Part shown: positions 12,597-25,287 of the stretch, piece after piece
How positions within the stretch are numbered: the first letter of the stretch is position 1
Layout of the letters: every line of letters starts with the position of its first letter
Origin: Membranipora membranacea
Taxonomy: Eukaryota > Bryozoa > Gymnolaemata > Cheilostomatida > Membraniporidae
Length of the DNA: 64,000 nucleotides
NCBI GenBank assembly: GCA_914767715.1
Contig: OU612065.1
Span: 29,202,001-29,266,000 of the forward strand
Direction: 5' to 3'
Notes under the pieces: model-generated
The model's database searches: none
Told to the model about the DNA's origin: nothing
Seen by the model: the letters and a program-made list of their open reading frames with translations, nothing else
Made by a program: the position numbers and the translations under genes

Positions 12597-15500
12597 ATGG
12601 ATTTCTTATCAATAATGGAGGCAGCTAGAGATAACAAAGACAAAGCAAAACATAATGTAAGTTTCTTTATTCTGGGGATCCATGTGTAGCCGAGCTGAGA
12701 GTATAGCAAACATCTATAGCATTGTATGGTCGCAAAAAGTTCAGCTTAAGCCACAGGTCCATTTCCACTTGTTGAAAGTCAGTATTTATGATGAATGAAT
12801 GAAAAAATTAATAATCTAAGCTAAATTACTACAACAAATAATCTGAACCGTATACTATACGATCTCTAATCAATTTTAAGTTGTCTTTCCTTCGCTACGA
12901 CTTTTTATAAGAAACCTTTGGTCATACCATTGACTCCTTTTCTTTCTCAGTTGACCTTTTTGTGTGCGTTTGACATCAGAAACTAACTTTTTTTTATCCC
13001 TCATAGTCATGTGCTGTGTTGAACACAAAACTGACTGCGCCCATAAAAGTTAAGAAAAAGGTGGATACTGTTGCTATAAAGAAACGTTTAGAGGAGGAGA
13101 AAAAGCGTCTAGAGGAGGCTAAAAGAAGAGCGGAGGCTAAAAAGAAACCACCAGTCACTGTAGCAGACAAGTATAATCATATGGTTAAGAATACTGCGTC
13201 TCAGAAGGTAATTAATCATACGAGATGGTCATCGGTAAAATTATGAGGTCATTTTATCAAGGTGATATAAATACTTAGGCTGTATTATCCCTCACTGCTT
13301 GCGCAAAAAAAAGTCTTCATGACATATTAACATTGTTTACCAATACGGAAGATATCTTTGTTTATTCAGCCTGACTATTTTGGATTGCCTCATGTGATCA
13401 AGTAAATGCCCTAGGCCAATGTTTTGTTCTGAGACTATGCCCAACATGTTTAACTTTCTCTTGCAATATAACACCCGATCCAAGATATGTGGATTGATGA
13501 AACAATTCATATTCTCAACATCATTTACAATTTATGGGACATTAAGATTACCCACTTTCCTGGAGCTGTGTTTCCTTGATGCATAGATATTTCAGTACCC
13601 AATCTGACACAGAAACTCTCACAAAAATCCACTTTGTCTTGTGTTGGTTGGAACCCAGTGAATACCATTGACCAGACTGAATAAGCTACTGCAGGTTTTT
13701 TTTTGCAAGCTGTTAATATCTTTTGGTATGACTGAATGTAATCCAGTGAATACCTTGGCAATAATTATGTTCTACCATGTCACTTTAGATTTTATCGTTC
13801 TTTATGTGTTCTTCAAGCTTAAAGAGGCTGAAACTAAACAGAAGTTGAAAGAAAAGGCCAAATATGAGGATAAGCAGCACGAACAGAAACACAAACAATT
13901 CATGTCAAAACTTGAAAGAATCAGCAAAGCAACTGAAAAAAGGAGTGAATCTAAGCCATCTAGTAGTTTATCAATTAAACCTAAGGCAACTAGTAGTTTA
14001 TCAATTAAACCTGACGTAAAGAAAAAGAAGCTGATTTCTGCCAAGACTGACTTTCCGAAGAAAAAGAAACTGATTTCTGCCAAGCCTCCTGCAGTGGCTG
14101 CTCCGAGCTTCCAAGACCTAATGAAGATGGCGGAGCGTGTGGCTGCAGATCCTAACGCTGCAGTCCCATCACCCAAACCAGGATCTCAAGGATCTCAAAC
14201 TAAGCCAGCCAGTCAGAACAACGAAGTAAGAGACAGGAACGGCACTCACACAAATGGTAAAAGATTATCAAAGCCTACTGACAGAGACAGTCACAAACAG
14301 TCATCTGCCGACAGGCAGAAAGATAGTAAGAGCAATGGTGACCGAAAATCGAAACATTCAGGGCAGGCTGCTCCAGATAAATCTAGTCAAAGTAGTAGTA
14401 AAAAATCAGAACAAGGCAGACAACCGCCAAACTCATCAGATAGATCAACCAACAGAAATATGGCGGGAAATAAACGACCCGCAGATCGAAACTCAGCCAA
14501 CCCACCTCCTAATAAGATGCCAGCATTATCAGGTATGTACATGCTTGCTTGTCCATTGTCCTTGTTCGGGCGCTTATTTGGAGTTATGCTCTCAAAGTTT
14601 AGTGCTTGTGTTGTGTACATAAGTCCTAATTGATGACCAAGCCATTGTGATTGATGAACGTTTTGTATGAACTATCCTTAGCAGACCTATCCCTATCTGG
14701 CTGCTTTTCTGTTTCTCATTGTTCCCTTTTTGGTTTCCCACCACCACAAACCCAGACAACAGCTGAGATAAAAAACCGTGTAGCATGATGTTGAGCCCTT
14801 GTCTGAACTGTTCAAAAATTTGGGGTGAACTGTAGTATTTAATGTCTTACTCACGTTTTTTGCTGCTGCCTAATTGGGGACCCACTTTTTGTGTTATGGA
14901 CATTACAGTATGTTCATTATGGTGATTAAAGATAGGATTTCAGTAGATCCCCATCAATATGATGACTTTATTTCCACAGAAGAGGCAAGGGCTAAACTAG
15001 CATTTAAATCTGGAAAACGACCTTTACCTCCGGCCTCTAGGCCTGGTACGTCATCGCCTGCACAAAGACCAAATAATGATCTCAAACTACCCCCAGGAGC
15101 AAACAGGAAGATGGCTCTACCACAAGGGAAGGGAGCGGCTAAGGTTAACGGCAAACAAGGTAAAACAAACATGCTCACTGTTAGAGTAAAGCATGGTTGA
15201 GTAATAGTGGCAGCGATACATAGGTGTTATAGATGAAGGTCTACAGTTATTGATGAGAGGCTAAACTGAATTCTGATCAGATATGCAGATAACACGAGTA
15301 TGACTAAAATACTTTTAATCTTGAGATGTGCCATGAAATAGATTCATGATTTTTTATGCCACACCTCAAATTTAATGGTTTGTGCCGTGTATAGCCTGGA
15401 GCCTGAATGTATAAAGTAATAAATGTAAGAGGAATCTGTCAAGCATTCCAGAGGTCTCTACGTAATTCTACTGTCCGATGATGCACATTGTTCTTGACTG

Positions 15501-18196
15501 AAGCTGATCTGATGGACTGTCTCGCCTTCAAGTTCTGTTTCTGGGCTCATGCCATTAAAGATTCGCTTCCAATATTAGATATATACTCATGTACAGATGA
15601 CGTACAGGCATGCTCACTCAAAATTTATCATGAATGACATGGTTTTCATTTCACCCTTTACAATTATTTTTCAGAACCAATAGAGAACAAACCGTCAAAG
15701 GTATACGACAACTCTGGTGGAGTGTCCGCCTGGGATAGACTTATGGGAAATTCAAACAAAGCAAAAGGTAAGAACCATAGAACCGTAGAACCGCATGGTC
15801 TAGTTTATTTAAAGTTTTGGTGGCATGTTGATGAAATATTCAGTGGAGTGACAAATTGTTATTCAACAAAGTATTGGGTTTTTAAGTGTCAACCTTTCAA
15901 ATTAAGGCAGTACATAATCAAAATTCCCACTCTTCAAAGTAACTTAAATGACATAACTTTCTTTTTGTCAACCTCATCAAAATAGTTCAAACCTAGCAGC
16001 AGGAATTGTCACCTGTCATCTGGACAAACATATTATATTTGCCATCGGTGTCCATGTTCTATTAATATGCTTTTGTCGGAAAGTGGAAAAATTCCGGTGC
16101 CTCACAAATGGCAATATTCAACATATCTGAGAGACACGATTTTGTCCGATGTCACAAGGTTATTTGACATTGGCACAGTATTGGCAGTTATGTTTCAATC
16201 AAAAGTAGGCCAAACCATTGTTCTAATCAGAAAACCCAGGAGCACCCAAAAACTTTAACTCTTTTATTTTTCCCCATTATGCATGCAATGGCAATAATAC
16301 TAAATAATGCATTCGTGTGTAAAACAGTTCATAAGTTCACCTAAAAACCTAGAGTCTGGTAAGTAACGAGGACAGGGTCTACCATGTCATGCTCATTGGA
16401 TTTGAGGCTCTAAGGCTTCCAGTTTGCTGGATGCTATAGCCCGATGGCCATTGGGTATCAGCAAAGCACCCAACACTGAAAAAAGACAATTTATAGTATA
16501 TATAAAATATCCTGTAGTGCATTAATAGTGTCAATATCCGCACTGCGACTCTGTGATACGAGTCTCTCTGCACCGTAGCAACAATGCCACAAACTGGCCC
16601 AATTGACCTGTTTAAATTTTGCCCATGTAAGCTAACTTTTTCCCAGTGCTGGTGGGATGACTTTTCTTTTTTGAGAACTCAAGCAAATTTGAATTAATTC
16701 AGTCGCTTCGGTGCAAAGATAACCAACCTGGATTAATGCAAAGTGGTCAGCATTTGTATTTATCGTCTGTTCACAGACAGTAAAGCTAAGAAGAAGAGAC
16801 AATCTCGATATATAGACAGCGATGAGGAGGATGAGGATCTAGATGACTTTATTGATGACGGAGAAGATGATATAGATTACTCTGCTGCTATTAGAGATAT
16901 ATTTGGTTATGATAAGTCCAGGTATAATACATTTTATATATAATATTTAACATAAATATATTTTTTATATGTGGTGTTGATTTGCCATGGTTTATTATCT
17001 AGAAGTACTCCTAGATATAATGTAGGAGGAGGTCGCATCTAGGGGGCTTTCTAAAATCATGAGCGGTGCATGATTGCTCATGAGACCTCAGTGAATTACT
17101 GATCATGTAGTTATAAAACCAGGAGTACATTTTTGGGTCATTATAAGTAATCTAAAAAATGTTTTACACAATGTGGTCTGAAGCAATATCACTCATATCA
17201 GAACTTGCTCGCTTGCCAAAATGATTTTGAAAAATTTCTTACTCAGATTTTATTGACAACTTTATCGATAAAATGATGTGATACATTCAGCGTTCAAGCC
17301 AATAAACTACCTTTATTTACATGTGTTCATCAGATACAGAGACGAAGATTTTGATGACAGATCTATGGTGGCAGGATTTGCTGACATCATGAAAGAAGAA
17401 GTGAGAAGGTAAGTTTATACAGAGTGGCAGCTCTGAGTGAGGGTATCGATTAATAATATACAAATATCTATTATTGACTGCATACTCTACTATAGAAAAA
17501 GGATTATTTTAAGACTATGTCATGTAAAACAGGACACACATCCCTCCTCGTTTCTGGTAAAAGCATTAAATTATCATCCACCGTTTGTCAAAAGATGGCC
17601 ACAACCAGCAAATCCGGCAAGGTTCAAGCAGTTAAAATGATTGCAAAGGAATCATGTTACAGTTACAAAACATCAGATAATACATCGAAATTGTGGATTG
17701 CGTCGTACACTCATTCAACTTTCAATCATTTGCACCTGATTTGTGCTGCTCTTCAAATTTTTAAAAGACGCATTGACTTCAACTTTAGCAGAGTCTATCA
17801 TTCAGACTCGTTCTCTTCCTTCAGATTGTTTCATTTTCGTTAATGGCAGTTATCCCAGGCTGTCTCCCCCCCCCACCACTCATCCCCCCGACAGCCTGCC
17901 CAGGCTAACCAGTGCACATTTTCTTTACTTTGTTGTCATCCACAATACCCTCCTATTGAAAGTCATCACCCATGTATTATCAAAGATTATAATGCATTGG
18001 TATTAAAAGCCATCTGTGTGGTTCCTCTAGGTAGCCAATACTCTGGATTCACTGACATAAAATTAAAAGTTTTGATCCTTGAATTTTGTTTCGTTTTTTT
18101 AGTGCCAGGTTGGGCCGAGAAGAAGATCTCCGCGACATGGCGCTCGAGGAGATGGAGAAAAAGAGGAAACTTATGAGAAAGAAAACAAAAAAGTAA
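12597..18196 (+). CDS. SPTY2D1: SPT2 chromatin protein (histone H3-H4 chaperone)
   Basis: Eight exons join in frame: 12597-12656, 13007-13207, 13818-14532, 14980-15159, 15675-15767, 16777-16921, 17334-17408, 18103-18196 (TAA at 18194), 520 residues. The N-terminus MDFLSIMEAARDNKDKAK fits SPT2 starts. The middle is long, Lys/Ser-rich and likely disordered, with a coiled-coil-like KKRLEEEKKRLEEAKRR stretch. The C-terminus is the diagnostic SPT2 domain: an acidic run ending DDFIDDGEDD, then IRDIFGYDKSRYRDEDFDDR, then a basic helix (LGREEDLRDMALEEMEKKRK). In yeast and animals this domain binds H3-H4 and supports chromatin integrity during transcription in the nucleus. The start was chosen as the first ATG after a strong acceptor at 12575, with family-like N-terminal residues. 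The protein is shorter than the human one but domain-complete. Confidence 0.92.
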
Positions 18197-19069
18197 CCAA
18201 GCCAGTTCTATAAAACACTCAGCAATCAGGAAGGGTGGGACATAGAGCCACCCTTACTGCTGTAATCACCTCTCAAATTATAAATAGACTAATTTGAACA
18301 TTCAGACTTTTCGATCAGTATATTTTGTAAAGTTTTGATGATCGTTTCATAATTATTATTTGTATTGATATTTTTCTTGTCAACATTTAAGTTTAGTCAT
18401 CTTCGTTTTATTTCTGGAGAATTTTGTCAACAAACTGCTAGATCTTTTATTAACCTACGCAATAATGACATTTCATTACATTATTGTAAATATTTTTCAT
18501 AATGGTAATATGAGGAACGGTTCCAAGAATTATTGGCTTGTTGAAGACTTCGTTGTTTGTTCAAAAATCAAAATTGTCAACTAATGCTATAGTCAGAATG
18601 ATAAGTTATGAAAAAGTAATATATTATATCGTATAACATAAAATGGTATACCGTGTATCTCCAATTCTCTATTGTGACAGCGTCTCTATCTAGAAATATC
18701 TTGTTTACATCTTACAAAAAGGATTGCCATTACACACATAAAATGTGGTGCACTTATAACTTTTTGGTAATTGCAGGGTATATATATATATATATTATAC
18801 TTCCTTTGAATGAGATTTATAAAAGCCATGAGAATAATAAAATACAATGAATTTATCAGACACTATTGATTCTGGAGAACATTTGTTTACTATTGCATTG
18901 CTGCCAGTATTTCTTTTGTCACGTCTATCAACTGAACGTCCATCATCAGGCTTCTATTTTATACCACACACATTGTCCCAGATGGACATGCTTTTGACAT
19001 TTGTGGCAAGTGCCCTTCCGAGTTGACATTGTTTTGACTGAGTTCACTCAATGGTATTATACGTAAGCC
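18197..19069. other. SPT2 3' flank and intergenic spacer
   Basis: AT-rich, with a short (TA)n run at 18779-18795 and an AATAAA signal at about 18836 that could serve SPT2. No gene was seen. Confidence 0.5.
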
Positions 19070-22000
19070 ATGAGTCAACATAACAGAAGAAATATATTGA
19101 CACCTTTTTCCAGACATGAATTCTACGATAACACATATCTCCAAAGACTTCGCAACGACATTCAGCGCTTGGATAAATCTGCTAGTTCTGCGAATCGTAG
19201 TCATGTGAAAGGGATTGCTGCAACACAGACAGTAGCCCATGGATCACCCAGAACTCCGCACCTAATTGCAGGTAACTCTAAGACTATTGGATCATATACT
19301 CCACACCCGCCCTACACACAGGGTGGAAGACCTTCATCTAACAGGTCAATTATAGTCCGTTCTCACAATCATCCGTCTCCAAATCGTCCTACAAGGTCAC
19401 AAAATAGAGGGTCTCACGACGTGCAGTCACAAGGCGTTAGGGTACAACATCAAGTACCTGTCGGGCTAAATATACACAAGCATGACATGTCGCCTAGCCG
19501 TCTACCTGTCACACCTAACATACATCAGCGTGACAGATCACCTAGCCGAGTACCTGTCACACCACTTATACACCAACATGACAGATCACCTAGCCGAGTA
19601 CCTGTCACGCCACTTATACATCAGCGTGACAGGTCACCTAGCCGTGTACCTGTCACACCACTTATACATCAGCGTGACAGGTCACCTAGCCGAGTACCTG
19701 TCACACCACTTATACACCAACATGACAGATCACCTAGCCGTGTGCCAGCAACTCCAAATATTCACCAACACCAAATGGAAAGGTAAGACAGAACATGAAT
19801 TTACAATTATATCTGAATTTTTCACAGGCGGTTTGTATTGAGACCCATACGGCAGCAATATCATGATCTTGATTTAAACAGAGAAAGGCATCATTGTGAA
19901 TTTTTCCATTGCATGGACATCAGATATGATTTATGAATGATGATTCTCGCATAAAATATTGGCAAACAAAGTTGAAAAATGTGTGTGCCTTGCTAACAAT
20001 TGTATTGAACCCAGTATATTCCCATACACTAGAAATTCCTCTTAAATATTGCCTATAGAGCCTGTCTACCAGGTACATGAGTTATCTGTTGTTCGGGGTT
20101 AGGAGCGGCATTTGTGATCAATCTGGGGATGCATTACGTGCCATACCTAAGGTCTTCTTATTGTTTTTGTTTTCCTGAATTCATGGTCTGATAGCGATTG
20201 ATTTCTTTGATGATGAGTGTTTTGTATTGTTTTTGTGTAATAATGCTGAGCAAACAGCTACAAATTGCTCCCATTATTGAAATAATTCAACTGTAAACAT
20301 TACAAATTACATTATAATAAAGCATTCTGTCAAAAAAGTCTAATTACCGGGATGGCGTGTGGCTTTTTACGCTATTTTTAAACCTAATTATCAAGAAGTT
20401 AATGGAATCCCTTTGTTCTCATTCCTATCTTATAGAAATCATTTATGGATCTAATTGACTTCCTTTATTTTGCAGAAAATCTGAAGGACCTGGAAACCCA
20501 AAGAATTCTACATCAGATCAACAAATTACGTAAGAATCAGTAGAATCAGTACGAAATGGACTAATTTTCTAATTACTCCGGTCTGTTGTATTGATTGACT
20601 GTGTCATCAAATAACAATAGATTCTACCTCTAGATCTTCATAATCAATTTTAATTACAAAGTGTTGCATTCTGCAGGAAATTATTAAAATTCCTCAGCTT
20701 TAGTTAAGCGCGTGCAAACAAAATTGAGCGTTTGTTGACTCGGCGCACATTTGACAAAAATGCCTGGCTCACGTTCTCCATATGTTATGTATCTTATTTA
20801 TTGTTCATGCAGCTTCATCTGTTATTTGTACTCTTTTTATTAGCAGTGTGATGCTGTTACCCCAAATCTCTAAACAGCCGACTGGTGCCGTCCGTGGAAA
20901 GACATTATCTAGAGAGAAATCAAATTTGGCACTAAAAGCCTCTTTGCAAAAGAGGATACCTTTTCCTAAAATTGGGATGAGCGAGCTGCCATCTTTGACT
21001 GTGACTAAGAAACCTGTTACTCCTCAAACGCCAGGTTACTCGACTCGAGCTGGTGCCCCTGAGGGACATTTAAGTCGTAAAGATCAGTATCTATACGGAC
21101 TAGCCACCACCTATCAACGAGATCAAACTGTCATGACAGAAATAATTCGTCAACACCAGGTTGGCTATGATCGTTTAGTGGTCAGCCCTAGTAATCTTAG
21201 TGTCTACAGCGCCAGATCAATCGCAGACTCAATCCACTCAATGGAGGATATGGCAGCTCTGACTATCACTGGTGAGAAGCTGACACCCCATGGCTCCCCA
21301 ATGGCGAGTCCAAGAGTTAGTCCTCGAGCAAGCCCTCGTAACTCACCACACAGGATAAGTCCTGCACACTCTCCGCAAAGAATAAGTCCAGCTCAATCTG
21401 TACAAAATCTAAACTTTTATCCCCAGCAGACTGTAAACCCCTCCCTAACCGATCTAAGGATAAATCCAGCGCATCCAGTACATTGTGTCAGTCCAGCTCA
21501 TACTTCCAACATCAGTCCAGCTCATTCTCCTATCCGCAACATGCCACCGTATATCATCCTGGCTGATGATCATGTCCATAATACTCAGCATATGCAGCCT
21601 CTGTATCGACCGTTCCCAAATCATCTCCAGAGGCGAGTATCTGATCTGTCTAATAATTCTCTAAACGATGATGTGTCTCTCAAAAACTTCCTATACCATC
21701 AACCGCATAACAGGCCGGTTGTTCCGCAGGCAACCCATATCAAATACAGAGTTAGTCCTGTTTACAATCCTCTAAGTGTCGCCGTTCCTCTGCATCCTAG
21801 GATTATGTCTAATGACAGATCAGTATCCAACCAGAGAGCAAGGCAAGGCGTCAGTCCAACCAGTATTGTATTTGAGAGCAGAATATCACCGTCTTTGAGC
21901 AGACAATCCACCAATGTTAGAGACATGGGAACTCAAACACCAAGGCAGAAAGATGCGCCATCTAAAAACAAACCAAACAAAACTAGCAACAAAATCCGAA

Positions 22001-22644
22001 AATCAAAGAAATACAACATTGAAGATCTTCGTGTGAAACAAGTGAGACATGTCAGCACAAGGATAGAATCTGAACCATCCTTTATGGTAGAAAGAGAACA
22101 GCCATTGCAGTTTAAGTCTGATGCTCTCAACTATCACGGAAAGTCAGGAGACGCATCAAAACAGGCCGTGATTGTCATGAAAACAACGACAACTGTACAC
22201 CCAAATAACATAGGTGATGGTAACTTTCCAGGTAATTACTCGAGAGAATCCACGATACATATCGACATCGCTTACGATTCTAGCAGTAGCAAACCAGTTG
22301 TGACAAGCTACACGTCAGCACAGACAGAACCTCAGACTCCAGCGGTCAAGGTACCGACACAGGCTCCTCTTATACCAGAGACAGAACGCAGACCAAGTAT
22401 CAGTGGTCCGATACCAGAGATCAGAATGATATGTGCCACACCTGACCAGCTGAACCCTGACTCACCTACCCGACCCTCAAGCCCTAAATCAGCTCCTCCA
22501 ACTACATCCACTCCTTCTCATGAAGCCTCGCCTGCAACAGATGTGGCTAGTCCTAGATCTGATACACAGGCACCACGGTCGGCGCCAAGCAAACAAACCA
22601 CTGTTAACACTACATCAAACCATGTATCAACAGTCGTAGCTTAG
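19070..22644 (+). CDS. Unrecognised Ser/Pro-rich repeat protein
   Basis: Three exons join in frame: 19070-19782, 20476-20529, 20847-22644 (TAG at 22642), about 854 residues. No known domain was recognised. The N-terminus (MSQHNRRNILTPFSRHEFYD) is followed by a short amphipathic stretch, a Ser/Pro/His-rich region, and six 16-residue repeats of the type DRSPSRVPVTPLIHQ(H/R) at 19484-19771. The last exon contains a possibly folded segment (around KDQYLYGLATTYQRDQTVM and IIRQHQVGYDRLVV), then repeated SPAHS/SPR motifs at 21290-21540 and a long Ser/Thr/Pro-rich tail. No signal peptide or membrane segment is seen. The many SP and TP sites suggest proline-directed phosphorylation, but that is inference. 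The intron phases (2 and 2) agree at both junctions. The true 5' end could lie further upstream. Confidence 0.75.
19484..19771 (+). repeat. 48-bp coding minisatellite, six units
   Basis: Six in-frame 48-bp units encode DRSPSRVPVTPLIHQ followed by H or R. The final residue runs R, H, R, R, H, H. Internal units are nearly identical at the DNA level, and the first and last are more diverged (MSPSRLPVTPN and RVPATPN). A weaker seventh unit precedes at about 19454. Confidence 0.9.
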
Positions 22645-23394
22645 CAGTTTTCCTGTTAAACTGTCATTTAGTTCTGTCAGTATTGTTAATGATATGAGAA
22701 ATTGTGTGCGTTGTATTTTTCTCTGACACCTCTCAGTTTTTTTGTCTTATTTGCATTATGTGATAATATTTTTCAGCAGTTCTACATTATGCTTCTCTGC
22801 TTGTATTTCTTTAAAAATTTTTGTACCAAAATGTATATATGTTGCCTGTTTTTATATAAGTATTACTGAATAAATTTAGAACATTAAAGATGTTCATGTG
22901 TGAACGGCGATGTATTAGGGGCGAAGAGTTTGAGGTCGTAAAAGAAGTATAATAAGAATATTGTTGGCTGTAAATTTTCAACGCTAGTTTTTCGTAAGCT
23001 GTTTGCATTATTCAATTATTCAAATGAGGGCACCATGGCTCACTTAATATCATTTTTGGGACCCCGATGGTGTTATTTGCAGGCTGGGATAATTATTTAA
23101 ACATCTGAAGAAGATGTATAATGAAAAATAAACATTTATCAATGAAGGACCTTGTGCGTCACTGGAAAAATATTTCCGCAGGTCAACAAAACTTTCTTTA
23201 GTGTGCGGTTATCAAATTTATGATAATGATATTTTAAGATCATACAAAATCATCATTGTCGCGTCTTTGCTCAGAACTTATTGGCTCTAAGGGGCACCAA
23301 GGAGTTTGTCCCAAACTCCTTGGTGGCACCAGGGAGGGTGGGACATGGTTTTGCAATTTATTGTTAATATTATAAGTTGTCCTCTCTTTGTGCA
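22645..23394. other. Intergenic spacer with a hairpin at 23295-23325
   Basis: 3' flank of the preceding gene (AATAAA at about 22870) and an upstream region for the next. It contains a perfect 14-bp stem with a 3-nt loop (CACCAAGGAGTTTG arm). Confidence 0.6.
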
Positions 23395-25287
23395 ATGCTG
23401 TTAACACCAGGCCCTCTTTGTGGCAGAGTTGCTATGACTACATTTCCAATACAAATAGAAGCAGGTGCTCCCACAGAAAATAATTATAATACAAGTGGGT
23501 TAGAGTTGAGCTGGAAGCCCTCTGTAACTTTTCAACCATCAGGTCATTATTTTGGCAATTCACAGCTACATGAGACAGGAGACATGGGTACTTACTACCA
23601 CCAGGAAGCTTTGAGAAAGGCTAGAATGATTGAGAGGACTGAAGCTGCCAGAAACAAAAGTTTGAATGGACAGGTAATGATTTAAACTTGCTGTTCTTCC
23701 ATTTTGACCCTACCATGAATTCTTTGACAAATTGCATTAAGAAATTGTGTTTTAAATCACATGGTGCCATAGAATATCCCATCGTTCTCATGGGGCGTTT
23801 GAAAACAGGGGATCCTTGTAGCATCCATCTTAGCCTTCGAGAGTTCGTCCAGTCGGTATCAGTTCTCCACAGTCGTCTCCAATTCAATCATCATAAATAT
23901 TTCACTTTCAGGATATTTTGTCTGCAGAAGAAAAGAGGCGATCTCAATTACACAGTATGTCAGCCGTAGTTGGTCCAGTACCACAAGAAAGGTAAGAAAT
24001 CATCCTATTTGTCAGATATACCACATGAGACAGGATACTACACGCTCTGTTAATATATCAGGATGGTCATTCAAGCACCTGTTACACTAAGTAGAGCTTG
24101 CAAGACATACCTAGCTGTCAAAAATTGATAAAAGGAAAGTCCTTCATCAGTGACAGAGCTGTTGAGTGTACAATTATTTAAATCTGCAGCAAAATGATGG
24201 GAAGATACCCTGAGCTTTGTTTTCAAACTTCCACAAATAAGCATCCACACCCTTTCATACCTTTTGCACCGCTGTGCCTAACCAATTACTCTTTTTAGTC
24301 TAACTTTTATGTTGGCGCTGTTTTATTGAGCCAACACATTGGACATTCCTTGGTCTGACCGTATCGGTTTGCAGGAATCAATAGAAATATCTTGATAATA
24401 TATTGATTACCTGTACAAAAATTGGAATCTCAGTCATGAGATACTGCATGGCTGAAGCCACCAGATAGCAGACAGTTTAAAGTTCAAAAGGCTCATTTAC
24501 TTTCATTATTTAATTCAAAGTGTAGTATATTAGTCAGATTCTTCTTGAGTGACTTTCGTTGTTTCCTTATTCAGGGCAAACCTGAGACTAAACGATGCCG
24601 GCTTTCAAAATCGATTCCGTGCCGATCACCCCGTGCATGTCGATAAAATCTACAATGTCATGTACCCAGATAAAGAGGCTCATACACTATACAGCGATGA
24701 CCCAAACCGTGTCAATAGGAGGCAAAATGTGCAGAAGTCACGATATGACATCATGATGAAAGTAAATGGGCCTTTACACGTTAAACTTGTTAACAATAAA
24801 AATGACATGCAATAGAAATATAACTATATCCTTTCCTACAGTATAGCTTGTGAGTTTCTCCTTTGTTTTTCTTCTTTCTCGGGTGAATCTGATTTTGCCG
24901 ACAGTGTTGCTGTCTTGCTTTGCTTCCACACTCTGTTAACGACTTAGAAATTAAAACACAATAAATCTCTCCACAAAAATTAATCCTAGTTTGACTGTGA
25001 TATGTTTTAGACCCAAAACTGAAAGAGTTGGAAGGTTTAGCAAGACAGCAGCAGAAAAGGCAGCACTGCAATCCCTCGGCACCTCTGATTGGATGCCGTC
25101 ACCTCAATTAGCAGCAATAGAAAGAGATAGTATGCACCAATTGATGCACCCGTATGATTTCAGTAACTACACAACAAGAAAACAGTTGGGAATGCGTGTT
25201 GTGGATGGCTTACATTATTATAAACCAAGGCCGAAATCTCAGATTCACAGAATTCCCTACTACTCCTCTTACATTTGGCACTCATAG
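23395..25287 (+). CDS. Unrecognised protein, five exons including an 8-nt microexon
   Basis: Exons 23395-23673, 23912-23991, 24575-24761, 24842-24849 and 25011-25287 (TAG at 25285) give about 276 residues in one frame. Without the 8-nt exon, the exon ending at 24761 (phase 0) cannot join the one starting at 25011 (third codon position). The microexon TATAGCTT has a textbook acceptor (CCTTTCCTACAG) and donor (GTGAGT) and restores the frame. The protein has no signal peptide or membrane segment. It is rich in Tyr, His, Arg and Met, with motifs such as DKIYNVMYPDKEAH and DSMHQLMHPYDFSNY that look like weak internal repeats. Size and composition resemble small axonemal proteins, but I cannot name a family. 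The start is uncertain: ATG 23434, or entry through an acceptor at 23424, are alternatives. Confidence 0.65.

Noticed and set aside
19484-19771. Regular repeats resembling a CRISPR array
   Set aside because: Units are contiguous and coding with no spacers, and the sequence is animal nuclear DNA.
19482-19841. 119-codon overlapping frame through the minisatellite
   Set aside because: It is a by-product of the 48-bp repeat, which stays open in more than one frame.
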